Assembly: GCF_003313385.1 (NCBI RefSeq)
Contig: NZ_QMHN01000007.1
Span: 153,646 to 217,645 of the forward strand
DNA: 64,000 nt
From: Pedobacter chitinilyticus
GTDB taxonomy: Bacteria; Bacteroidota; Bacteroidia; Sphingobacteriales; Sphingobacteriaceae
Reading direction: 5' to 3'
Part shown: positions 5,800 to 15,262 of the stretch, one piece after another
Position numbering within the stretch: the first letter of the stretch is position 1
Layout: every line of letters begins with the position of its first letter
Notes under the pieces: generated by a model
What the model was told of the DNA's origin: nothing
Seen by the model: the letters and a program-made list of their open reading frames with translations, nothing else
Database searches by the model: none
Position numbers and translations under genes: made by a program

Positions 5800-7140
5800 A
5801 TGTTTAGAATAAAGACGGCAAAACTGATGCTACTGCTGATAATCAGCTTCGGTTTACCAACATTAACTCTTGCACAACAGCCCATCACATTGAAAGATGC
5901 ATTGAAATATGCACTCGACAACAATGTAAAAGTTCGCAAAGCTAGATTAGACATTGAAGGCGGCAGGTACAAGGTGCAAGAAGTTAGAGCTCAAGCTTTA
6001 CCTCAAATCACGGGTAATGCTGGTTTAACCTACAACCCAATTATCGGACAATTAGTAGCCAACTTTGGTGGCCAAACGCAGGCAATTAGAATGGGGCAAA
6101 ACTGGAATTCCAGTGCCGGTGTTCAACTTTCGCAACAATTGTTTAACCAAACTGTGTTTACTGGTTTACAAGCGGCTAGGTCTAGTGAAGAATTTTACAA
6201 CCTTACTGCTCAACTTACCGAAGAACAAATTATAGAGTTGGTGGCCAACACCTATTACCAGGTATTGGTAAACAAGCAACAGCTTGGCGTGGTTGAAACC
6301 AATATTAAAAACGTTAAAGTGGTAGAAAAAGTTACCGCAAGTCAGTTTGAAAATGGTTTGGCTAAAAAAATTGATGTAGATCGTATTAAAGTTAAACTTA
6401 CCAATCTGGAAACTAAACGCGTACAAACTATTAATGCCATCACCCAACAAGAAAACCAATTGAAATTTGCAATGGGAATGTCGGTAATAACGCCTATTAC
6501 TTTACCAAACAGCGAATTAACCGAGGTAAGACAATTGCCTGTATTTGCAGATACCGTTGGTTTGGCAAACAGAACAGAGATTAAACTTTTGAACAACCAA
6601 GACAAGTTGTATGCGTTACAACGCAAAGCTTATTTGGCTGAATACTATCCTAGCTTATCATTAACTGGAAATTATACCTATTCTAGCCAAAGCGACAGTT
6701 TCGACTTTTTAAGCTCAAACAGAGCAGCGATAGGCTTTGGTGCTTCATCAGTTGGGCTTTCGCTTAAAATTCCAATTTTCAATGGTTTCTTAACTCGTTC
6801 TAAAGTACGTCAGGCTAATGTAGATATTGATAAGCTTAAACAAGATAGGATTGAAAAAACCAATGAGCTGAATTTGGCTTACGAAAATGCTAAAATCGAA
6901 CTGAAGAACAGCATTAGCACTATCAATTCGCAACGTAAAAATGCCGAGTTGGCACAAGAAATTTATAATAGCACCCAAAACAATTACAATAATGGGCTGG
7001 CTACACTAACAGATTTACTGGACACTGAAGATTCACTTACTGAAGCCCAAAACAGTTATACACAAGCTTTATTAAATTATAAAATTGCTGAAATACAACT
7101 AATTAAAGCAAAAGGAGACATCAGAACTTTAGTACAATAA
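5800..7140 (+). CDS. TolC-family outer membrane efflux protein
   Basis: A 446-residue outer membrane channel of the OEP/TolC family. A signal peptide of about 25 residues ends near LTLAQQ. Two OEP repeats follow (roughly residues 30-210 and 235-440), each rich in long amphipathic helices typical of the periplasmic tunnel, such as the C-terminal stretch with NNYNNGLATLTDLLDTED. It should trimerise and form the exit duct for the pump encoded downstream. It is 32 bp upstream of the adaptor gene in the same operon. Confidence 0.93.
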   Translation: MFRIKTAKLMLLLIISFGLPTLTLAQQPITLKDALKYALDNNVKVRKARLDIEGGRYKVQEVRAQALPQITGNAGLTYNPIIGQLVANFGGQTQAIRMGQNWNSSAGVQLSQQLFNQTVFTGLQAARSSEEFYNLTAQLTEEQIIELVANTYYQVLVNKQQLGVVETNIKNVKVVEKVTASQFENGLAKKIDVDRIKVKLTNLETKRVQTINAITQQENQLKFAMGMSVITPITLPNSELTEVRQLPVFADTVGLANRTEIKLLNNQDKLYALQRKAYLAEYYPSLSLTGNYTYSSQSDSFDFLSSNRAAIGFGASSVGLSLKIPIFNGFLTRSKVRQANVDIDKLKQDRIEKTNELNLAYENAKIELKNSISTINSQRKNAELAQEIYNSTQNNYNNGLATLTDLLDTEDSLTEAQNSYTQALLNYKIAEIQLIKAKGDIRTLVQ

Positions 7141-7172
7141 ACCAAAATACAGAAGAAATAATATCAGATAAA

Positions 7173-8237
7173 ATGAAAAGAGTAATCACCATCATTCTCG
7201 TAGTAGTTGTAGTATTAGCTGCAATTGGCTATGTATTGAACAACAATAAAAAGAAAGCACAGGAAACGACGGATTTTATTGCCAAAGGCAGTGGCGCTGT
7301 TGCTGTAAAAGCTGCTAATGTTGAGCGCAAAGAAATCAACCTAGACTTTACGGCTAACGGTACTTTTGCTGCAAACCAAGAACTGAATTTCAGTGCTGAA
7401 AACTCTGGTCGTGTAACCAAAATATTTGTAGAAGAAGGTAGCCGTGTAAGCAAAGGAACAGTTTTAGCCAGAATTGATGCAGAGATTTTAAATACCGATA
7501 GAGAGACTGCAGAAGCTACTTATCAAAATGCATTGAAAGATTTAGCTCGTCACGAAAGTGCTTTTAAAACAGGGGGTGTAACTCAACAAAAACTTGATGA
7601 GGTTAGACTTACCGCTGAAAATGCTAAACTACGTTTGCAACAACAACAACGCAAACTTAACGATGCGAACATCCGCTCATCTATTAATGGCGTAGTGAAC
7701 AAAAAACTCATCGAAGTTGGCGCAGTAGTAGCACCTGGCACCCAATTATTTGAATTGGTTGATGTATCTAAACTGAAATTGAAAGTAAACGTTAACGAAA
7801 GTCAAGTAGCTAACTTGAAAATTGGTGATGCCGTTGAAATTCAATCGTCAGTATTCCCTACAGAGAAATTCTCTGGCAAGGTTACTTTTATTGCTGCAAA
7901 AGCTGATGAAACTTTAAACTTCCCTATCGAAGTTGAAGTAACTAATAACGTTAAAAACAGCTTGAGAGCAGGCATGTACGGTACCGCTTTATTCAAATTC
8001 CCTAAACAAGCACCAGCTATTTTGGTTCCACGTACTTCTTTTGTGGGTAGTGTGAGCAGTAACGAAGTGTATGTATTAAACACTTCTAAAAATGTAGCTG
8101 AATTACGCAAGGTAGTTTCTGGCCGTATTTTAGGAGAATCAGTAGAGATTTTGAGCGGCTTGAAAGAAGGCGAAACGGTTATTACAAGTGGCCAAATTAA
8201 CCTAACCGAAGGTGCTCCTGTGACGATAATAAAATAG
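7173..8237 (+). CDS. RND efflux periplasmic adaptor subunit
   Basis: A 354-residue membrane fusion protein. One N-terminal membrane anchor (about 5-22) is followed by the lipoyl-like barrel-sandwich hybrid (RVTKIFVEEGSRVSKGTVLARID and its partner half INGVVNKKLIEVGAVVAPG), a short helical hairpin between them (about 105-160), a beta-barrel domain and a membrane-proximal domain. It joins the inner-membrane pump to the TolC-type channel. No lipobox is present, so it is anchored by a helix and not by lipid. It is in the operon order outer protein, adaptor, pump. Confidence 0.94.
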   Translation: MKRVITIILVVVVVLAAIGYVLNNNKKKAQETTDFIAKGSGAVAVKAANVERKEINLDFTANGTFAANQELNFSAENSGRVTKIFVEEGSRVSKGTVLARIDAEILNTDRETAEATYQNALKDLARHESAFKTGGVTQQKLDEVRLTAENAKLRLQQQQRKLNDANIRSSINGVVNKKLIEVGAVVAPGTQLFELVDVSKLKLKVNVNESQVANLKIGDAVEIQSSVFPTEKFSGKVTFIAAKADETLNFPIEVEVTNNVKNSLRAGMYGTALFKFPKQAPAILVPRTSFVGSVSSNEVYVLNTSKNVAELRKVVSGRILGESVEILSGLKEGETVITSGQINLTEGAPVTIIK

Positions 8238-8319
8238 TTTAGATGTGAGTATTGAGATGTGAGTATTGAGACACATTCAAATCCCAATACTTAGTACGCA
8301 ATACGCAATACTTAAAAAA

Positions 8320-11300
8320 ATGAAAATTACTGACATATCCATAAAAAGACCCTCACTAGTAATTGTGGTATTTACCGCACTTACTTTGATGGGGCTCTTG
8401 AGTTATTTCTCGTTAGGATACGAGCTTTTACCAAAGTTCACTTCTAACGTAGTATCTATCTCGACTATTTACCCTGGTGCTTCGCCAAACGAAGTAGAAA
8501 GTACCGTAACTAAGAAAATTGAGGATGCGGTATCTTCGATGGAGAACATCAAAAAAATTAACGCTAGTTCTTACGAAGGTTTATCGGTTGTAGTAATTAC
8601 CCTTACCGACAAAGCCGAAATAGATATCGCCCTTAATGATGCACAAAGGAAAGTAAATGCCATCTTGGCGGATTTACCAGACGATGTGAAACAACCATCA
8701 TTGAGTAAATTCTCGTTAGATGATTTCCCTGTAATCACCATGTCAGCTTCTGCTAAAATGGATGATATTTCGTTTTACGATTTAATGGACAAGCGTATTG
8801 CACCCATCATTTCTCGTGTATCTGGTGTAGCACAAGTTAACCTTATTGGTGGTTCTGAGCGTGAAATTAAAGTAGGCTTAGATGCTAAAAAAATGCAAGG
8901 TTACGGTTTATCTGTACCAGCTGTACAGCAAGCGATCTTGGCTTCTAATTTAGATTTCCCTACGGGTAGTGTAAAAACCAAAGCGCAAGACATCTTAGTG
9001 CGTTTATCTGGTAAATATACGAGTATTGAAGAGATGCGTAACCTGGTAGTGTCTACAGGTAAAGATGGTGCTCAAATCCGTTTAGGAGATATTGCCGACG
9101 TACAAGATACACAAAAAGAAACAGAGAAAATTGCTCGTATTAACAGAGCCAACTCTATTGCTTTACAAATTATTAAACAGAGTGATGCGAATGCGGTAAC
9201 GGTAAGTGAAGGCACCAAAGCAATCATCGAAAAACTAAAAGCAGATTATAAAAATATCAATTTAGATATTAAAATTGTAAACGACAGTTCGGTTTACACA
9301 CTACAATCTGCTGATGCGGTAATCCACGATTTAATGTTAGCCGTAGTATTGGTAGCTATCGTAATGCTTTTCTTCTTGCACAGTTTACGTAATGCGATCA
9401 TTGTAATGGTATCTATCCCAGCTTCATTAATTGCAACGTTTATTGGTATCGGATTATTTGGTTATTCACTAAACTTGATGTCTTTATTGGGTCTATCCCT
9501 TGTAGTAGGTATCTTAGTGGATGATGCGATTGTGGTATTGGAGAATATCCAACGTCACATGGAGATGGGTAAAAATAAAGTACGTGCTGCTATTGACGGG
9601 ACACGTGAAATCGGTTTTACCGTAGTATCTATCACTTTCGTAATTGTGGTAGTGTTCTTTCCTATTGCCGTAAGTACAGGTATGGTGGCCAACATCTTAC
9701 GCCAGTTTTGTGTGGTGGTAATTATTTCTACCTTACTATCCTTAGTGGCATCATTTACCATTGTACCGTTAATTTTCTCACGTTTTGGTAAGTTAGAACG
9801 TATTGAAGGTAAAAATGTGTTTGGCAAATTCATCCTTTGGTTCGAGAAACAATTACATAAATTCACCAATTGGATTACCAACATCCTAAACTGGACACTG
9901 AAAAACAAAGCAATCACCATTATTGGAATGTTTGTTATGCTAATATCTTCTTGTGGCTTATTAGTTGGTGGATATATTGGTTTTGAGTTCTTCCCTAAAT
10001 CAGATAAAGGTGAGTTCTTACTACAAATTGAGATGCCTAAAGATGCATCTTTAGAACAAACCAACCTTTATACACAAAAGGCAGAAAACTATTTAAGTGG
10101 TCAAAAACATGTAGTTCAAATGATTACCACCGTTGGTCAATCTAGTGGAAACATGGGAGCTACTACAGCAACTGCATACAAATCTGAGATTAACGTAAAA
10201 CTGGTAGATAAACCAGAACGCGACAACGTGTCTTCTGATATTATTTCTACTACTTATACCAGGGAATTAGAGAAAGTATTGGTAGGTGCTAAAATCAAAA
10301 CCGTTCCAATTGGTATTTTGGGAACTGCTGATAATGCTCCAATTCAGTTGGTGGTAATGGGTCCAGAGTTAGATACCGTATTAGCTTTCGCTGAAAAAGC
10401 AGAGAAAGTATTAGCGAAAGTTCCAGGTGCTACGCAAACTAAACTCTCGGTAGAAAAAGGTACACCAGAGATCAACGTTAAGGTAGATAGAGATAAAATG
10501 GCTGCATTGGGCTTAAGCTTATCAACAATTGGTTCTACCATGCAAACTGCTTTTGCGGGTAACACCGATGGTAAGTTCCGTCAAGGGGAGTACGAATATG
10601 ACATCAATATCCAATACCAAGATTTTGACCGTAAGGATATCGACGATGTACGTAATTTAATTTTCGTAAATCCAGCTGGCCAACAAATCAAGCTTTCACA
10701 ATTTGCCGACATCAAAGAAGGTTCAGGACCTAGTTTGCTAGAGCGTTTGAACAAATCTACTTCGGTAACCGTGCAGGCACAAACGGTGGGTAGACCAACA
10801 GGTTCTGTGGTAACAGATTTCCAAGCTGAATTGGATAAAATGAAACTACCCGCAGGTATCAGTTTCTTCTGGGCAGGTGATCAAGAAAACCAAAGTGAAG
10901 GTTTCGGTACGTTAGGTATTGCCTTACTAGCTGCAATTATTTTGGTGTACTTAATCATGGTAGCATTATATGATAGTTTCGTTTATCCATTTGTGGTAAT
11001 GTTCTCTCTACCGCTGGCATTAATTGGAGCCTTGCTTGCCTTGGCATTAACCAACAATGCTTTGGGTATCTTTACCATCCTCGGTTTCATCATGCTAATG
11101 GGTTTGGTAGCCAAAAACGCAATTATCTTGGTCGATTTTACCAACCAAATGAAGGCGCAAGGCAAAACCACTCATGAGGCCCTAATTTTAGCCAACCACG
11201 CTCGTTTACGTCCAATCTTAATGACCACAATTGCCATGGTAATTGGTATGTTACCTATTGCATTGGCAAGTGGTGCAGGTGCCGACTGGAAAAATGGTTT

Positions 11301-11490
11301 GGCATGGGTAATTATCGGAGGTTTGACCAGTTCGCTCTTCTTAACTTTGGTGGTTGTACCAGTAATGTACCAAATTTTCGATAATATTTTAGAGCGGTTT
11401 GGTTTCAACAAAAAAGGAAAAACCATTGAAGAATTAATGGTAGAACCTTACGACCACAAAGATGTAAACGAGTGGGAACAGCACCACTAA
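8320..11490 (+). CDS. RND-family efflux pump permease
   Basis: A 1056-residue inner membrane proton-drug antiporter of the HAE/AcrB type, with two homologous halves of six helices and large periplasmic loops. The proton-relay aspartate pair is in ILVDDAIVVLENI, and the TM10 lysine is in GLVAKNAIILVDF, so energy coupling looks intact. The frame opens at 8266, but the ATG at 8320 gives the usual start MKITDISIKRPSLVIVVF; the upstream part is a repeat-like ATTGAG/AATACT stretch. Substrates cannot be told, but a TetR-controlled tripartite pump usually exports drugs or other amphiphiles. A terminator follows at 11523. Confidence 0.96.
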   Translation: MKITDISIKRPSLVIVVFTALTLMGLLSYFSLGYELLPKFTSNVVSISTIYPGASPNEVESTVTKKIEDAVSSMENIKKINASSYEGLSVVVITLTDKAEIDIALNDAQRKVNAILADLPDDVKQPSLSKFSLDDFPVITMSASAKMDDISFYDLMDKRIAPIISRVSGVAQVNLIGGSEREIKVGLDAKKMQGYGLSVPAVQQAILASNLDFPTGSVKTKAQDILVRLSGKYTSIEEMRNLVVSTGKDGAQIRLGDIADVQDTQKETEKIARINRANSIALQIIKQSDANAVTVSEGTKAIIEKLKADYKNINLDIKIVNDSSVYTLQSADAVIHDLMLAVVLVAIVMLFFLHSLRNAIIVMVSIPASLIATFIGIGLFGYSLNLMSLLGLSLVVGILVDDAIVVLENIQRHMEMGKNKVRAAIDGTREIGFTVVSITFVIVVVFFPIAVSTGMVANILRQFCVVVIISTLLSLVASFTIVPLIFSRFGKLERIEGKNVFGKFILWFEKQLHKFTNWITNILNWTLKNKAITIIGMFVMLISSCGLLVGGYIGFEFFPKSDKGEFLLQIEMPKDASLEQTNLYTQKAENYLSGQKHVVQMITTVGQSSGNMGATTATAYKSEINVKLVDKPERDNVSSDIISTTYTRELEKVLVGAKIKTVPIGILGTADNAPIQLVVMGPELDTVLAFAEKAEKVLAKVPGATQTKLSVEKGTPEINVKVDRDKMAALGLSLSTIGSTMQTAFAGNTDGKFRQGEYEYDINIQYQDFDRKDIDDVRNLIFVNPAGQQIKLSQFADIKEGSGPSLLERLNKSTSVTVQAQTVGRPTGSVVTDFQAELDKMKLPAGISFFWAGDQENQSEGFGTLGIALLAAIILVYLIMVALYDSFVYPFVVMFSLPLALIGALLALALTNNALGIFTILGFIMLMGLVAKNAIILVDFTNQMKAQGKTTHEALILANHARLRPILMTTIAMVIGMLPIALASGAGADWKNGLAWVIIGGLTSSLFLTLVVVPVMYQIFDNILERFGFNKKGKTIEELMVEPYDHKDVNEWEQHH

Positions 11491-11522
11491 GATTTTAAAT
11501 TTTTCCCAACACACAATAAGCC

Positions 11523-11557
11523 AGTCCCGATAGCAATTTGTTATCGGGACTTTTTTT
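11523..11557 (+). terminator. Terminator of efflux operon
   Basis: AGTCCCGATA and its near-complement TTATCGGGACT form a strong stem around GCAATTTG, followed by a seven-T run. It lies 32 bp past the pump stop codon. Confidence 0.92.
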
Positions 11558-11663
11558 ATGTTGTTTTCTGATCGCTATTCTCGAAAATACAACCACTAAG
11601 ACACGTAGCTATTCCGATTAAATGTCTTTTTTTTGAAAAGCAGAGGCAGTAGCTTCTTTTAAA

Positions 11664-11877
11664 GCAGGTCGGGCTTTACGCTACAATCTTTTTTTCAACG
11701 CCAAAGCTGTCAATGCCTGTCATACTGCTCCTGTCAATTCGTTAAACCTCGTAGGTTTGTAACGGTACAGCGTTTACCATTAACACTGGAGAAAGTTAAA
11801 CCTACGAGGTTTCTCAATACGGCAATTGCAACAAAAAGGATTTTCGCTGCAATCCCGTTTACGAAACTCAAACCTGC
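11664..11877. repeat. Dispersed element with GCAGGT ends and nested hairpin
   Basis: The gene-less stretch 11558-11953 is mostly this element. It begins GCAGGTCGGGCTTTACGC and ends with a match to the reverse complement of GCAGGT. Inner end boxes are CGCTACAATC(T)n on the left and CGCTGCAATCCCG on the right. A second palindrome is nested inside: AAACCTCGTAGGTTT (11744-11758) and AAACCTACGAGGTTT (11798-11812). Related end boxes flank 35181-35332. No open frame of interest is present. Confidence 0.6.
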
Positions 11878-11953
11878 TTTCCATAACTAATTTTTTCTCT
11901 GGTAGATGTAAGTTTTTCTTCCCCTTCGCTACTTATCCATAAAAATCATAAGT

Positions 11954-12166
11954 ATGAAAAAGACAATATTGGTAATTGCAAGCATCACATCATTAGCTTA
12001 TGCAGGTTGTGGACAAAACTCATCGCCCGACGGCAGAGCAAAATTACGCGACAGCGAACTTTCTCAAAGAATAGATAAATTAGAGAAAAGGCAAATTGTT
12101 ATTTTAGATAGCCTAAGATTGTTAAACGAAAAAATAACAACAACCAGCACCGCTAAACCTAAATAA
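11954..12166 (+). CDS. Small exported coiled-coil protein
   Basis: A 70-residue protein with a hydrophobic N-terminal segment ending at LAYAGC, which is a near-lipobox (Cys19) but with Tyr at -3, so lipidation is uncertain. The rest is charged and helical (about 32-60, KLRDSELSQRIDKLEKRQI), with heptad-like spacing that suggests a coiled coil. Its TAA overlaps the ATG of the sigma factor gene (TAATG), so the two are probably translated together. No family is recognised. A sensor or stabiliser for the sigma/membrane pair is possible but is inference. Confidence 0.65.
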   Translation: MKKTILVIASITSLAYAGCGQNSSPDGRAKLRDSELSQRIDKLEKRQIVILDSLRLLNEKITTTSTAKPK

Positions 12167-12648
12167 TGAGCGAAACCGAATTTCTTCAGCTCCTTTCTGC
12201 CAACCAAGGTATTATTGGAAAAGTTTGCAACATTTACTGCAATCAAAGAGAAGACTATGAAGACCTGTTTCAAGAAATCACCTATCAAGCATGGAAAGGT
12301 TTTTCCTCATTTAGAGGTGAATCTAAATTCAGCACTTGGCTCTATCGCATTGCCTTAAATACTGCTATCAGTTCTTTCAGAAAAAAGCGGCCAAAAATAG
12401 ACTTGGTATCTATTTTACCTGATACCTTAATCGATTATGCCAACGAAACGAATGACAAGAAACAGCACTTGCTTTGGGCAATCAAGCAACTCAATGAAGG
12501 TGAGCGAGCAGTTATCGCACTTTATTTAGAAGAAATGAGCTACCAGGAAATTGCCGAGGTCATTGGAATAACCGAAAACAATGTAGGTGTAAAAATTAAC
12601 CGTATCAAAAACAAACTTCATCAAATTTTAAACCATGGAAACAGATAA
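12166..12648 (+). CDS. RNA polymerase ECF sigma factor
   Basis: A 160-residue ECF sigma factor. Region 2 (about 10-75) has REDYEDLFQEITYQAWKGF and the promoter-melting STWLYRIALN; region 4 (about 105-155) has the helix-turn-helix YQEIAEVIGITENNVGVKINR. It overlaps both neighbours: 1 base with the upstream small exported protein and 14 bases with the downstream membrane protein. The arrangement is typical of a sigma factor with its own membrane partner. Signals and regulon are unknown. Confidence 0.92.
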   Translation: MSETEFLQLLSANQGIIGKVCNIYCNQREDYEDLFQEITYQAWKGFSSFRGESKFSTWLYRIALNTAISSFRKKRPKIDLVSILPDTLIDYANETNDKKQHLLWAIKQLNEGERAVIALYLEEMSYQEIAEVIGITENNVGVKINRIKNKLHQILNHGNR

Positions 12649-13183
12649 TCTAAAATCAGTTTGGCAAAGTATTACACCCGCTCTAAAAAGTAATGAAGAT
12701 TTAATAAAGATGTCCAAAGAACGTAGCAATACAGTACTTGAACCAATGAGGAAACAAATTTATATCGAGCTTTTCGGCTTTATCGCTTTCTTATTTTGTT
12801 ACTATTCTATGTTTGATGGCGCAAACAAACCATTAACAATTAACCTCATTATAGCGGTAGCCATTGTGCTTCCAATTATAAACCACCTTAGGGGATACCA
12901 GTTACAAAAGCAGTTTAAAAGCGGCAAAAACCTTAAAGATGATTTAGCGATTTTTGTAAATAAGCTAGAAAATTTCCGTGTAGAAACCATTATTGCCAGA
13001 CTTGCATTTACGATTGGCCTGATGTTATTCTTTACTTATAATATCACATTTTCAGTGCAAAAATGGTGGGCAATATTCTTAATTTTTATCGTATTCTCTA
13101 TACAATTCTTCTTTCTGCACAAAACTTGGTCAAACAGGATAAGCAAACTAAAATTGGTTTTGCAAGAACTTAATGGCGTTTGA
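12635..13183 (+). CDS. Membrane protein, possible anti-sigma partner
   Basis: A 182-residue protein with a soluble N-terminal part of about 45 residues (METDNLKSVWQSI), two helices around 46-90, a charged loop and two helices around 118-165. It starts inside the last codons of the ECF sigma gene. In Bacteroidota, ECF genes are often followed by a membrane protein with a short cytoplasmic N-terminus that restrains the sigma factor. I see no classical zinc anti-sigma motif, so that role is inferred from position only. Confidence 0.7.
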   Translation: METDNLKSVWQSITPALKSNEDLIKMSKERSNTVLEPMRKQIYIELFGFIAFLFCYYSMFDGANKPLTINLIIAVAIVLPIINHLRGYQLQKQFKSGKNLKDDLAIFVNKLENFRVETIIARLAFTIGLMLFFTYNITFSVQKWWAIFLIFIVFSIQFFFLHKTWSNRISKLKLVLQELNGV

Positions 13184-13335
13184 TAAAAAAGCCATCGACC
13201 TCCCTGCCCTACCAGGATCTATTGACAGTTATTTGATTGATTTTCGCATCAATGAACTCAGCTACGCTTCGGCTCCCCTAAAAAAGGAGAGAGAAGGCTA
13301 GGCGGCTGTAGAAAATCACTAATCCCTAGTCACTA

Positions 13336-14520
13336 TTATCTAATTGCACTAATTTTCCTTACCAGCAAGCTGATTAAAATACCAAAGCAACCCACTACCG
13401 CAAATGAATAGCGCAAACTAAACAGCTCCGAAATATAACCAATTAACGGTGGCCCCATTAAAAAGCCAAAGTAACCGATACTAGAAACCATTGCAATGGC
13501 CAAGCTAGAAGGAATTTTCTCGTTGTTACCAGCAATGGTATAAGTCATTGGAATAATCACCGAAACGCCTATCCCCACCATCATAAAACCAATAGTGGCT
13601 ACTACCAAATGCGGGAAAGCTACCGACAGAAACATCCCTGTAGAAATCACTACGCCACAAATTTGCAGCATGTTTTTTCTACCATAAGAAGCAATAAACT
13701 TATCTCCAATAAAACGACCGATGGTCATCATAGCGGAGTAAGAAGCATAACCTAAAATAATCCATTTTACTGGCGCATGTACAATCTCTTTAAAGTAAAC
13801 ACCACTCCAATCCATCATTGCGCCTTCGGTAGCCATACTACAAAAAGCAATTACGCCCAACTGTACCAAAACACCTTGCGGCTTAATTAAAAACTTGGGT
13901 TTTTCTTTTTGCGCCGACTTACCAATGAGCAAGAAGCGATGATTGATAAAAATGTGGGTCCAGCCTATAGCAGCAATAATCCAAAAATGAGTGGTAGTGG
14001 TCAAGTGAAGGTTCATCATTAACAGGCCCACCAAGGCGCCTGTAAATAGACCCAAACTCCAAGAACCATGAAACGAGGACATGATGGGCTTACCATAGTG
14101 CCCTTCTGCAGTTACCGCCTGCGTGTTTAACGCAATGTTGCAAAGGTTTCCAGAAATGCCAAATAGCAGTAAAAACAATGCGAGCTGCCAACCATGCGTA
14201 GCCAAGGCCAAATTGGTCAAACAAAGTGCATAAAGCGGCGTAGCCATGGTTAATATTTTCTTACTTCCAAAAACAGCTACCAAACGTCCAGAAAGCGGCA
14301 TGGTAATCAGCTGACCAATAGGCAAGGCCAATAAGATACTGCCCAATGCCGCATCCGAAAGGTTCAACGCTGTTTTTAAATCGGGAATACGGCTGGCCCA
14401 ACTGGCAAACACAAGCCCTTGGCCAAAGTAAAATAGAGATACCGCTAAACGAATGGTCTTTTTACTATACTTACTAGTTTCTTTAACGGACAAATCAGAA
14501 TTATCGGCAATTGTTGACAT
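13336..14520 (-). CDS. MFS transporter, fucose-permease/YbjJ-like
   Basis: A 394-residue major facilitator with twelve predicted helices. The N-terminal half carries LFYFGQGLVFASWASRIPDLK and an A-like motif loop LSGRLVAVFGSKKILTM between helices 2 and 3; the second half has a matching GRFIGDKFIASYGRKNM loop. The ATG at 14520 is preferred over one at 14571, which adds an atypical cysteine- and proline-containing leader. The closest general type is the fucose-permease-like branch, but the substrate is unknown. No sugar gene adjoins it. Confidence 0.85.
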   Translation of the reverse strand: MSTIADNSDLSVKETSKYSKKTIRLAVSLFYFGQGLVFASWASRIPDLKTALNLSDAALGSILLALPIGQLITMPLSGRLVAVFGSKKILTMATPLYALCLTNLALATHGWQLALFLLLFGISGNLCNIALNTQAVTAEGHYGKPIMSSFHGSWSLGLFTGALVGLLMMNLHLTTTTHFWIIAAIGWTHIFINHRFLLIGKSAQKEKPKFLIKPQGVLVQLGVIAFCSMATEGAMMDWSGVYFKEIVHAPVKWIILGYASYSAMMTIGRFIGDKFIASYGRKNMLQICGVVISTGMFLSVAFPHLVVATIGFMMVGIGVSVIIPMTYTIAGNNEKIPSSLAIAMVSSIGYFGFLMGPPLIGYISELFSLRYSFAVVGCFGILISLLVRKISAIR

Positions 14521-14620
14521 GAAAGGAGGGGGATATTTTTTTGCAAAGGTCTGCAAAAACAAACACAACATGTCTATCTATCCCCCATTCTTTTGCTTTT
14601 TAACATTGAAATTACTTTGA

Positions 14621-15202
14621 TTAAAACAAACCAAGTGCTACTCCAATCGACATGGCATTAAAACTTTTTCTAGCATTTACATTTCCATAATAAGAGCAAC
14701 CAATACCTATGCCCCTATTGATCATCAAGCTATATCTTAATTCGTAAGGTAGCCCGACGGTAGTTCTTTTTTTGAACTTCTCCTCTTCCCAAGGTTCTCT
14801 ATTTTGATTGAAAATGACGTCGGGATCTATTTTGGTAACGATGGAAAAACCTGAAGAAAAACTGATTTGCTGTCTTCTGAAAAACCTGTAAATCTTACCA
14901 TATTCGAGATTAAATGTTCTGAGGGCCCTTACGTCAACATTACATTCACAATTATTATGAGACTTGTGAAAGCGTTTTTGATCCTCACTCCGCCCGTCGG
15001 TACCATCAGCTACACCTAGCCTAAAGTAATGATTTTCATACTGCAGGTACGCTCCTCCTTGGATGAATGTCTTGTAATCATCGATTACGCCACCTTGCAT
15101 AAAGAAATAAAGATTATCGAAACTTAAGTCCTTATTTTTTTGTGCTAAAACGTTTACAAAAGGGCATAGCAGTAGCCCTAATGAAATAATTATCTTTTTC
15201 AT
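14621..15202 (-). CDS. Exported protein, probable small beta-barrel
   Basis: A 193-residue protein with a clear signal peptide (MKKIIISLGLLLCPFVNVLAQ, cut near residue 21). The mature part has alternating hydrophobic strands (YFFMQGGVIDDYK, YFRLGVADG, SFSSGFSIVTK, GVALGLF) and ends in an aromatic residue, as outer membrane barrels do. The in-frame ATG at 15223 adds seven residues and is less likely because AAAGAG precedes the chosen start. A CEC pair lies in the middle. No named family is recognised. It follows the exported protein at 15263-16159 and may share its transcript. Confidence 0.7.
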   Translation of the reverse strand: MKKIIISLGLLLCPFVNVLAQKNKDLSFDNLYFFMQGGVIDDYKTFIQGGAYLQYENHYFRLGVADGTDGRSEDQKRFHKSHNNCECNVDVRALRTFNLEYGKIYRFFRRQQISFSSGFSIVTKIDPDVIFNQNREPWEEEKFKKRTTVGLPYELRYSLMINRGIGIGCSYYGNVNARKSFNAMSIGVALGLF

Positions 15203-15262
15203 CTCTTTATTTTTAAAGTTCAAATGATGTTATCTCTGCTTTAACCAGTGAAATTTGACGAA

